Assembly: GCA_029706075.1 (NCBI GenBank)
Contig: JAINUG010000194.1
Coordinates: 372,001-436,000 of the forward strand
Length of the DNA: 64,000 nt
Origin: Aldrovandia affinis
Lineage: Eukaryota > Chordata > Actinopteri > Notacanthiformes > Halosauridae
Direction: 5' to 3'
Positions 48,298 through 60,600 of this stretch are shown in pieces (position 1 is the first letter of the stretch; each line of letters opens with the position of its first letter). A program made the translations under genes and the position numbers. The notes beneath the pieces are model-generated. The model ran no database searches. It was not told where the DNA came from and saw only the letters and a list, made by a program, of their open reading frames with translations.

Positions 48298-48674
48298 ATG
48301 AAACTGAAGCAGCGCGTGGTTGTGCTGTGTGCCGTGCTGCTGCTGCTGGGACTGGCCAAGGTCTTCCTGCTGGATGGGGGCGAGGGCTCAGCTTCCAGCC
48401 GACGGGACCTGCACGCCTTCAGGAAGATGGAGGCTGGGCTGCAGCTGGCTAAGGGGGCGCGGCTCACCCACACTCTCCAATCGCCGTGGGAGGTGGCAGC
48501 ACAGTGGGTGGGGCCCAGGGAGGTGTACCCGGATGACACGCCAGAAATGGCGGCAGTGCTCACAGCCCTGGCCTCCGCCCGGGTGGAGAGGGCTGATGTG
48601 GGGTACAAGGGCACTCAGCTGAAGGCTCTCTTGGTGTTGGATGGAGGACAGAAGGTGGTCTTCAAGCCCAAGAG
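48298..48674 (+). CDS. fam20b: fam20b first coding exon (residues 1-125)
   Basis: It encodes the cytosolic tail MKLKQR, the membrane anchor rich in Leu/Val, and the start of the kinase region with '[14 protein letters not shown]' and '[20 protein letters not shown]'. The donor is AAGAG|GTAAGA. Confidence 0.95.
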
Positions 48675-51600
48675 GTAAGATCTCAAGTATGAAAAGAAGA
48701 TTGCTTTGATGTATGTGTTAATTTTCTGCCTTCACTTGATCAAAAGGACTGTACTTTCAAGACCAGAGCCATCAATGATTTCAAAAGAGTGGGGTTTGGT
48801 ACCAGACATTGCCTTCCTTGCCATTGTGATACATTGGGGAAAACACAAGTGTAATATGATCGTGACATGGCATTAATTGAAACATTCCCAGTAGAAAACA
48901 TGCCCTTTCTAGAAGCGACTTCTAAATGGTGAAGCGACTCTAAACTAGTTTGCTTCAATTTCCTCTTGTGTGATGGACTACAAATGAGGGTGTAGGGCCT
49001 ACAGAATGAAGAGATCCACTTTGTGTTGAGGCTTGATGCCTATTCTTGATTTAAATCCAAGCGGTGAATTCCAAATGAGCCATCATGTGTGTTGGTCTTT
49101 GGTTTCCTTTTAGTGTTTAGTGTTGCTGATCGAGATTTGGTCTCAGTATATTACAGGGTTGCGGTTCACCGGTGCTATGTTTCCAACCGATTCTGATACC
49201 TGTTTTTATTTCATAGCAGTATGTGAGATTCCATTAATTTATGGTCATCTATACAAGCTGGCCTGACAAGGTCAAACAAAACACTCAAATGTCTTCTTTC
49301 AACCCTAAAGTACCTGGTGCTCAAAACCTAAAAATCAGAAATATACACTTTATATAAAATTCTGCTTTTAGCTTGGTATATGCAAAATAAACACATTCGT
49401 TTTTTGGACACACATCCTTGAGGAAAGACACGCACTAGTGAAGTTGAGAATATCTTTTATGTTGTGCTAGATACTGAAAGTTAATGTTTCCTTTGGTTCC
49501 TTTTATCACCATTTGGGAATGTGAGCGTATACTTATCAAATCAAATCAAATCAAATCAAATCAAGTTTATTTGTATAGCGCTTTTCACAACAGAATTGTC
49601 ACAAAACGCTTAACAGAGGGGGAACCCAGGCCTAGACCCCCAAAAGCAAGCCTAACGGCAACAGTGGCAAGGAAAAACTCCTAGGTAGGGAGAAACCTTG
49701 GGAGGAACCAGACTAAAAGGGGAGCCCATCCTCTTCTGGCCGGCACAGGGTATGTCCAAAAAGACCATGTCATGGTCAGTCCAAGGTTAGTCTGAGTTAG
49801 GTAGTCAGCGGGGGGCTAAACCACACGGAGAGGGTCCAGATCCAGGAACTGGGGTTGGCGTGGGGGTGAGGGTTGATGGGGGCAGCTCACACTTCGCAGG
49901 GGATCTAGGGCTCGGGGCAGGTGCCCCGAGTCAGAGGCCGAGGCAGAGAAGAGAACATGCAGTCAGAAAAAAAGCAGTGCTATAGCCAGTAGCACTATGT
50001 AAGAGCAGGGGAGCACAAGCATAGGAAATATACAGTTAGCCCCAACAGGTGTAAGCTATGGCAGCATACCTATTAGGAGAGGGACAGAGAAAACACGCAG
50101 CCATGTGAGAGTTCCAAACAATCCACACCTGATCAAGGATAACCAGCATAACAGTGGTGGTAACACATTGAGGAGGTGACAGTATGGAAAGTTTCTCACT
50201 CCATAAGACACTAAGGCACGGCCTTCTCCATCTCTCCACCTAGACTATGTTTGGCAGTAAGCTAGGCTGAAAAGATATGTTTTTAATCTACACTTAAAAA
50301 TTGAAACTGTGTCCGAATCCCTAACATGCCTTGGTAAACCGTTCCACAACAGAGGAGCTCTAAAAGAGAAGGCTCTACCACCAGCTGTGCTCTTCAAAAT
50401 TCTAGGGAGTAATAGATGGCCGGCTTCTTGTGAACGAAGCAGTCGTGGTCGGGCTTATAGGGGCAATCATTTCGGTCAGATATAAAGGTGCAAGTCCGTT
50501 TACTGCTTTAAAAGTTAGCAACAGTACTTTATAATCAGCCCGATATTTAATAGGAAGCCAATGTAGTGATGCTAACACTGGAGTAATGTGCTCATACTTT
50601 TTGGATCTAGTCAAAATACGTGCCGCTGTATTCTGTACTAGTTGAAGACTCTTATGTCAAGGAGCACTAGAATAGAAACACAACCAGTGTCCAATGCTAA
50701 CAGTAAGTCATTTACAACTTTAATAAGTGCTGTCTCAGTGCTATGGTTTGGTCTAAAACCTGATTGTAATGTTTCATATAGATTATTCGTTTTTAGGAAA
50801 GCAGTTAATTGTTGAGCTACAGATTTCTCTAAAATTTTTGACAAAAAGGGCAGATTTGAAATGGGCCTATAGTTCTTCAGATTAACAGGATCAAGATTTG
50901 GTTTCTTTAAAAGAGGCTTGATTACTGCTACTTTTAAAGACCTAGGTACGCAACCCAATAATAGGGATGTATTTATGATATCTAACATGGGCTGGCCTAG
51001 CACAGGCAAAAGCTCTTTAATAAGCTTTGTTGGTATGGGGTCTAACAGACATGTAGATGATTTGGAGGACATAACCAGTTTACTGAATTTGTCCAGATCC
51101 AAGGAGTGAAAAACTCAAGGGTCTCTACGCAACCCTGCTCCTGATAGCCCTGTGCTATCTCGGCAGTTGGAGTGCTAGATATTGGAGTCATTTTCATAAT
51201 TTGTTCTCTGATTGTCTCAATCTTATTAGTAAACGAGTTCATAAAGTCATTTGAATTATAGTTAGAAGGATAACTGATGGAAACTGAAGACTGTTTTTTT
51301 GTCAGTTTAGCTACCGTGTTAAATAGAAATCTTGGGTTGTTTTTATTCTGGTCAATTAGTTTCGAGAAGTACGATGACCTAGCTGTAGTAAGAGCGTGCT
51401 TGTATTCGATGAGGCTGTCCTTCCAAGCAGAGCGAAAAACCTCTAAATTGGTAGAGCGCCATCTGCGTTCTAATTTTCTGGAAACTTGTTTAAGGGCACG
51501 GGTATGGTCGGTAAACCAGGGTGCAAGTTTCTTCTCACTGCATTTTTTTATCTTGAGGGTGCGACCGCATCAAGTGTATTCCGTAAAATGTGATTTAACG

Positions 51601-54600
51601 CATCAGTTTGATGATCAATTGACAAAAGGCTATTTGGGTCCTGACTTGATACTAAGGATTCGGGAAGTAAGTTTATAAGTTTTGAAGCCGTCAATGAATT
51701 TATAGAGCGGCTGGAATAGTATTTAGGTTCCGATTTAATAGGAATATTTACCTGAATTTCAAAAGAAATCAAAAAGTGATCCGATAGTACAGGATTATGG
51801 GGAGACACAATGATATTCTCGACATCGATACCATAGGATAAAACTAAATCTGGTGGCGGTGGGTTGGTTCAGATATATTTTGAACAAAACCGACAGAGTC
51901 AATAATAGCTGCAAAAGCCAGTCCTAAAGGGTCACTGTCATTATCAACATGTATGTTGAAATCTCCAACAATCACAACTTTATCCGCCATAGTTGCCAAG
52001 CTTGATAAAAACTCTGCAAACTCGGAGAGAAAAACAGTATACGGTCCAGGTGGTCTATAAATAGTTATTAAGAGGAAGGATTGCACGGAGGTAACTAGAT
52101 CTTTTGACCGTCCAGAAAGCATAGAAAGCGATTCAAAAGAGGAGAACTTATCCCCACATTTAGGTGTAAAACTAAATTTTGTCGAAAAAATCACAGCAAC
52201 ACCGCCCCCTCTACCGGACAGACGCGGCGCTTGGCAGCTGGCATAACCATCGGGAGATGCCTCATTAAGTGCACTGTATTCGTCAGGCCTAAGCCAGGTT
52301 TCAGTTAAACTAATCAGGTCAAAACTATGGTCGGTGATGAGAGTTAATACTTTCCATTGAATGAAATTGGCAGCTTACTGAACAGCGGTACTTTCTTCCA
52401 CTCACGGTACATGCTTATCTGCTCTCTCAAGTGACAGTTGGTTCAGTTGAACTGTAATAAATATCTTGTCCAGTAGCCTAGTGAGTGTGGTTACCTGTGT
52501 ATCACCATTTCTCAAGACTGTGAGAGAGATGCTGTTAAAAGGACCAAAAACTCAAGATAACTGTGTAGGGTCCAATCACAATTAAGAATGCATACACCCC
52601 CTTATTGATACCAATCAGCAGAAAAAAAATATTACATCTGATGGCAGATTATTGTGACGAAGTTTGAAATTGAGCTTAGTGAGCTGACTTGCTAACTGGA
52701 AAATTCTCCTCTAATCTTATTTTGTCATTCTTGCTCAAATAAACAAATAAGCAGACAAGGCAGTTGTACCTTAATTTTAGCTAAACGTGTCCTCCTCTAA
52801 GGGCAAATGTGGCAGAGGAATTTGCCTTTCGCCAAAGCTAGATTCGGCAAAAGGCAGATCCAAAAGGCATATTTTAACTACAGTGTAAAGATGGCCTAAA
52901 TGTTTGTTACAATGGAAAGGCAAAATATATGTGTTAGAGTTTAATTGTAATGCATTTTTTAAAATTGTAAATTAATGAACACAATTCATTGCGATTTTTC
53001 AGGGTTAAAGCCTTGAGCCAATTTATAAATGTCCTGTTTTATGAATGTCCAATTTCTAAATACGAACCTGTGAACCTGACGACGTTTACTGTTCGTAAGG
53101 GAAATAGGCTAAAATCAAAATTGGAAATCAAAAGCGGGGATCATGGTAGTGCCCTGAAAGTTTGCCAGCAATGTTGTAGATTGAAGGCAAACTCTTGCAG
53201 TGTTTGTCTCATGTTTCCTTTGGAAGTATATGTGTGACCACCACTGTGGGTGGACCCTGGGTTGTCTCAGAGGTTCCCTGCAATGAGCAAATATGTTGGT
53301 GATAGCATGATAATTATGCTGTCAGTCATGTAGGAATTGGCCCTCATCAGAATAAAACCAAACTCCTTGGTGAATTACACAAAAGAAGATCACCTTGAAT
53401 GGTACATTTTACATTTTAAGCATTTAGCAGACGCTCTTATCCAGAGCGACTGCACATATGAGGAACATATCCGCATATGCAAAACTTAGTTGATGTGTCC
53501 TACAGCGTGGATATAATCAGTGCCGACTGTTGAAATTCGATTGAGGTGATGCACAATTTTGGTTAGTCACTCAGGAAATAAGGTTTCAGTTGACAGCGAA
53601 ACTCCTACTGCATCAGACACTAGTGGCTCCTGGTAGACCCACCACCTGCGACACTGTGAACAATGAGGCGTTGCAGGTTGTCCAGAAATGAGCATCCTTT
53701 CCTGAAATAAGTATTTTTTTGCTCAGTAAATGAAAGCTCCAAAAGTTAAATGTTAGATGTTTGTGAACTGTAACTGGCAGAATTCCATCAGCAGCTAAGA
53801 CAGAGCTGTCTTCTGTACCCCTTTCATCATCGCGAATTGAGCGGTGAACAGTCCGCTACCAGATGGAAGACAGGCATCAGTGTGAAAGCAAAATTAATTA
53901 GGCTAAGGCTCATCCGCATCTCTTTCATTTCCTTCAAAACTAATCTTATAGTCTACCAGCGGATTCTTGAGAGGCATGACAGGGCTTGCATAACCTGCAA
54001 AAGATTAATTCCATTTCTGATTTTGTCAGAATAAGGCTGTAAAGTCATGAGTACATATCTCACCTCTACAGATGAAAATAATACAATCATAAATTACACA
54101 GATCGCATGGTTTGACAGCCATGGTCTCAAACATTTATTGAAAAACCATCTTACGCTGATGGAATTTGTGTAATCCTTGTAATAACATCTGTCTAAAATA
54201 TGAAGGAGCAGTTCAACCTACATTCACTAATAATGGGCCAAATGTGAATAGTGTTCCAGATGTGAAAGTATGCTGAAAACAATTATGTCCGGTAGCAGCA
54301 ATTGAATGAACTATTTTGAGTGATCTTTTCAAATTGGGACATCAAAGTCCCATTGATGCATCAAAAAACAGATTATACATCAACATTAGATATGTCTAAG
54401 AGCATGCCAGTCAAAGGCTAATGATTAATTCAGAGTGAGGTATTGCGGAATCGTTTATCCATGTTTGAATTTGATGAAACCTGAGGCATTTCTAACAGAC
54501 AGTCTGTCACCATGTCTTTTTTGTGGGTATTGGTCTCATGGTACATATGAAATTATGGGTATCTTAATAAGGCAGCCCATCTTAATAAAAACCAACACTG

Positions 54601-57600
54601 TGGGAAACATTGGAATTTGTGTACTTTCCTATCGAGGAGCAAAAGAACAATGGACGCTGCTAAGAATGCTTTTCACAAAGCAGGATTAGTGTGTTGGTTG
54701 CTAACCTTCGAAAATGTCATGTAACAGTTAGGGCTTTGCGCTTGTCATTGTCTCTACAATTGACTTAGATTTGTCTGTAACTTAATTGATTTTCTAGGTC
54801 TAGACTTCTAGTCATTTTGTATGCATTTAGTTATAAGTCGCTGGGAATCAGAGCGTACGCTAATTGCCTAAAAGAAAATCACTTTGTGGTGATTTACCCA
54901 AAGCCAAACTTGCCTCTAGCCAGGCTCATTACAACCGCAACCTAAAACAGGATCTTAAGTTAGTCAGGCTATGTGTAAATATTGACATAGTCTAGGCTAG
55001 CAAAATCAAATATTATCAATTCTGAAAAATGTAGGCAACTCCTTCATAAAGATCCCATTGACACTGCAGCTGAAGGATAGTGAGGCTAACTTTAATAGAC
55101 TAAAAATGTTCAATGGGTATTATTTTGATACTTTTATACCCTTTTGACAGAATAAGCCAATAATAAAATATACAGTATATATATATATATTATACATTCT
55201 TATATAATACATATATATATATAGATAATAGATTACAGTAGCATGCACATATTTACATTATTTCTTCATTTAGATTGAGGATGTGTTGATGTGTCGAAGT
55301 TCAAGTTTATATCCCTGAAATTGTAGCATAGTTCATACATCTTGTATCTACATTTTTTACAGTCTGTGCTGCCTTTCAGGTTTTTTTTGCATTTACAATA
55401 AGATCTGTTATGCGGTTCATTGTAATAGTTTAAATGTGTAATTATGCAGGCCTTGAAGTATCTCCTCTCCATTCCTTGTCTTTATCCTTCTTTTCAGTGT
55501 CTGCTGTACCTTTTAAACCTTTCACAGGCATGTGAACTTTGCTGGATTTAATTATCTGGGCTTGAGTTACAGTAGCTTTATCATATTAATATTTAGCAGG
55601 TGTCGAGATGCGGAGATAGCCAGCTAGTCTGAGTCGAGCTGGTTTAAGACAGAATAACCTTAACTAATCCTGATTTATTTAAACTACCTTCATGAAATCG
55701 GCCACTGATCTGATAAAAGAAGCCCCTGTCGTTTCTCTACATCTGCTATTGCTTACTACAATTCGAGAACCATAATTATATTCAGCATTGGATCCCACTG
55801 GTTGATGGTTCATGGTAACAAGAGGCAGAAATAACTTAACTCCACTATCGATTACAGGTATTTTTATGCTACAATGAGCCTAGTTCCTATATATTGTTGT
55901 GCAAAGTGTATGATTTCACAGAGAGGTCTGCATCATCATCTGCATGTTGTTTCCCCTCTTTCAGGTACAGTCGAGACTATGTGGTAGAGGGGGAACCGTA
56001 TGCAGGCTACGACAGGCACAATGCTGAGGTGGCAGCCTTTCACCTGGACAGGTAATTCACCCTTGAGCAGGAGTGGATTTTTTTAAAATATATAAATATA
56101 TAAAAGAGTTCAAAAGTATTATTCAGACTGTGATAATGGCCTTGAAGTGTAAGACTATTGTAATGGCCTTGGAGTAAGACTATTTCTGTATCACGCTCCC
56201 TTCTCTGTCCTCCAGGATCCTTGGTTTCAGGAGAGCTCCCCTAGTGGTAGGGAGGTTTGTCAATCTGCGCACAGAGATCAAGCAAGTGGCCACAGAACCA
56301 CTCCAGAGCACATTCCTCATGCAGGGTGAGTCTCCTCTCTCTTTCTCTATGTTGATGTATGTTGATCAGTAATGAAAGCAAAACAATGTTTTTTCAAACC
56401 TAATAGCTGCTCTTTCTTATGGTTCGGATTCCCTTTGTCAAAATAGTTTATACAGTATTACACGCTGTATAAATACTCCTTTATACAACAACCAATGCAA
56501 TAATCCAAAAGGCACAGTTTATGAAACTGAAATACAAGCTCAGTCACATGGATATTTAAAATGGGAAAATAAACAAAATGTAGAATTCAGGTTTATGTAT
56601 ACAATATTCTAAATATTCTTATCTGCTTTCATGTTTGGTCCCACTATAGTAAAAGTTACTAAATGGTATGAGAATTCACCAAATTGTTGGATAGTAGGTT
56701 AATATTTATTGTTTGTAAACACACAAATAATGTTTGCGTTAATGTTGATGTTAAATTGTTAATTTTAGTTGATTTTGACAGTAATAAAAGGCTATTGTGT
56801 GTGATAAAAAATGATATAGTGTGTATGGCCACACAATAATGTCCCAAACTTGGGTTATTTTACATTTCTTCCTTATCTTCTCCTTCTTAATTTTCCTGCT
56901 GATTTACATCATCCCCAATCCTCCATTGAAAGAACCGTTCTAAATTTCTATAAGTTCCAGTCGCTGTGGCACCTGATCATTTTCAGCACATTTCACCTGT
57001 GTTATATGCTTTTGAATGTTGCTTCTAGGTTGTTCTGGAAACCCAGATGAGGTGTAAATAACCTGTCCACCTCTGCTCCACTCCATACGTTTCCACCCTT
57101 CCTGTACCCACTCATAAAACTCCCTACTTCACAGATCCGCTCCCGACACCTCCATTAAACAAACCCCCCCCCCATATTCAACCACAACTCCTCTCCGTAC
57201 CGACACCCTTATGAAGTGTTACCCTCTCTCTCCCAGCGAACAACACCTGTTTCTATGGGAAGTGTTACTACTGCCGAGAGAGCGAGCCGGCGTGTGCGGA
57301 GGGTGAGGTGATGGAGGGCTCTGTCACTTTGTGGCTCCCGGACGTGTGGCCCCTGCAGAAGCATCGGCACCCTTGGGGCCGGACCTACCGAGAGGGCAAA
57401 CTGGCCAGGTGAGACTGCTCTCTTTCTAATACCCTGCAAACTGGCCAGGTGAGACTGCTCTCTTTCTAATACCCTGCAAACTGGCCAGGTGAGACTGCTC
57501 TCTTTCTAATACCCTGCAAACTGGCCAGGTGAGACTGCTCTCTTTCTAATACCCTGCAAACTGGCCAGGTGAGACTGCTCTCTTTCTAATACCCTGCTGT

Positions 57601-60600
57601 CACACGCCACGTGACAAACCCTGAACGGGAACAGAGCAGCCAGGAGACACGGATTGGAGTTTGTCGGTCTACGGACCGGATTTTATTTATTCATTTTTCT
57701 GTCTCTCCCCCCAGACATGGGAGAGAGACAGTGGGAGTAGCAGGTTAACATATAACAAAGACCAACACAAACACAGACACAAAATCTTCACCCTACTCGC
57801 CGCGAAGCTTTCGGGTAAAAACTAACTAAAATAACAAGTTAAAATAACCAAACTTACGGGACACCGCGCATCTTCCTCCGGAGTTCCCCTGGAACCTCCT
57901 CAGGCACACACATATCTAGTGACCTTTCAAGTGCTTCCCACCCATTCATACTGAGACACTCAAACTTTTCAGTTCGAGTTCTCTTACCCATTCATCCCGA
58001 GACACTCGCCACTCCCCACAGTGAGAGTTCTGGCAACCAGTCCCAAGACACTCCACTCTTCCAGTGAGTTCTTGGGCTGTTGCTCAGAAACCCTCTCCAC
58101 TGCCGAGTGCGAGTTCCCTTCCAATCACACATAAAACTGGGGCCGAGAGGTGCCCTCTTTAAGGGCGGCCTCTTTAAGGGCGCCCTCTCGCACTCTCTCG
58201 ATCACACCGAGGGAGAGGCGGACACTCTTAGCGCACCCCCTCTCCCTTTTCTTCACTCACACAGGAAGCACTCTACTCAGTCACTTTCGACAAACGCCCA
58301 CAAAACTCCTCAAACATGAAACATTCCACATCAAACATTCCACATCAAACATTCCACATCAAACATTCCACATCAAACGTGCATGCGCACTCGCACTCAC
58401 ACACACATCAAGATAAGACTAACTGATTCCCCGCTCGCCCCACCTGCTCTTAAATAGGCTTAGTTTCTGCCTGGCTCAGGTGGGACTCGTGAGGCAATCA
58501 CCCAATCACAATCACTCAACTCACATTCTCACCCAGACACCCAATGAGCCAATTGACTTCCATAGCAATTGACTGATTGACACCAATTAAATAATTAAAT
58601 AATAATTAAACCAATTATGGCCTTTGGAGCTCCCTTCCGGCGACAGTCCACTCTCACACCCTGTGAGAGTGCCAAACCTGCCCCTGGAAAGTCTCACAGC
58701 TCCAAAGGCCTCCACAACATGTAAAACACAGACAACCATGCCACTCCCATGTGGCCGAGACCGACGTCCTCCACACCTGCAAACTGGCCAGGTGAGACTG
58801 CTCTCTTTCTAATACCCTGCAAACTGGCCAGGTGAGACTGCTCTCTTTCTAATACCCTGCAAACTGGACAGGTGAGACCGCTCTCTTCCTAATGCCCTGC
58901 AAACTGGCCAGGTGAGACTGCTCTCTTCCTAATACCCTGCTCATTCACCGATCACGGCCGGTTGGAACAGGACAATCCCAGCCTCAGAGGTTGGTTTTGA
59001 TTTAAATTATATTATAAATGGTTTTGGTAAAAAGCATCATGGGTTTGACCCCTGAATAAATGTTCTTCTCTCATCCAGGGATTTTGTAATTGGGGGGGGA
59101 AAAAATAAATAAATACAAACATCTTAATGTTTAATTGTTTTACAATTTACACAGTGTTGCATGGCTGGCATCCATATTATATACTGTATAACATCACAAA
59201 AGTACTTCTACTTCACATGGGCTTTAATGACTAATAACTACTAAACACAGTTAATAAGAAACTGTTCCAGTTTTAATCTTTTGAAAACCATCCATTTAAA
59301 TGTAGTGAATTTAGTTTGTATGTCATTGTAACCAGGTTTTGTTTTGATTGTTCTTGGAAACTGACCCCCCTCTCTACAAAGTGAATTCATCCATCCATTG
59401 TTGTCTTCCTCAATTGTTCCACTCTTCTTCTAGTGTGAGCGCATAACTCTCTGGAATTGAGATGCAGATTGCTTTCTCCTTGGGCTGTACTAGTTGTGAA
59501 TAGTTTTTTAAATCTGGTTGTGTCAGATTCCTCTGAGACTGTTAAAATGGCCGTAGTATGAAGATCGTATAAATCAAGTAATTTGTACAGTGTAGTGAGG
59601 CACAGTATGTGAATTGATAAGGTGAATGTAAAAGTTATCTGTGTTAATTCTGATATTGTTTGTTTATTGTATAATGCCACTGTCTTCTAAAAAAAATATT
59701 TCTAATTTTATATAAATTTCTTCTATATAACAGACTGCACCAAAAAACGGTCATTAACCACATATAAAGCCATTTGCTTATTTTGTTTTGAAGTGTTTGT
59801 TTTCATTTCTATTTTTTAGGCATAACCATCATTCCCATTTCTAATGTGATGCGAGATGAGCATGAGGCACACTAAAGCTTAAAGTCGGACGCACGCCCTC
59901 AGTAGTGGCCTGATTCAGACCCTTCTCAGGCTGGGTGTTTATGCAATGTTACCTGCATTCTGCACAGCTTGTGTGTTTATTCTGTTTGCGTTTGGGTGTG
60001 TGTGCCCTCAGGTGGGAGTACGATGAGAGCTACTGCGAGGCGGTCAAGAAGATGCCCCCTTACGACGCAGGCCCCAGGCTCTTGGATGTCATCGACACGG
60101 CCATCTTTGACTACCTCATTGGGAACGCTGATCGCCATCATTACGAGAGTTTCCAGGACGACGGAGGCGCAAGCATGCTCATCCTTCTGGACAATGCCAA
60201 AAGGTACAGCAAGCTTGCCCATGGTGGTTTGCGCCACACAGATGTGAAGTAAATGGTAGATGTCATAAGTGTGTGGTCTGTCAAACTCTATCTCCCTTCT
60301 TCCCTTCATGCCTCGATCACCTTTTGTCTTCCACTGTTGTCCCTTCTCCTCTTCCCTTCCACCCACTCTCTCTTTCAGAATTCGTGTCAACAGTGTGGAG
60401 TGAAACCATACTTGTGAAATAAGTATTGTGCTAGAGATGAGTGTAATGCAGTGCAAAATGTATGTAAATGGTCATCTGATGATAGCCATAAGAACATTAG
60501 AATACATTATGATGTGAACAGGCCTTTGGCTCATCTAGGCTAGTCATTTCCTAGTCTAAAGAATACCCAGTACTGCATCAAGCCTGGACTTAAATACCAT

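Noticed and set aside
48114..48614. 166-codon minus-strand frame opposite fam20b exon 1
   Set aside because: It is a shadow of the coding exon on the other strand.
57396..57597. Regular 40-bp array as a CRISPR-like structure
   Set aside because: Units are contiguous with no unique spacers, and the locus is a vertebrate intron; it is a minisatellite.
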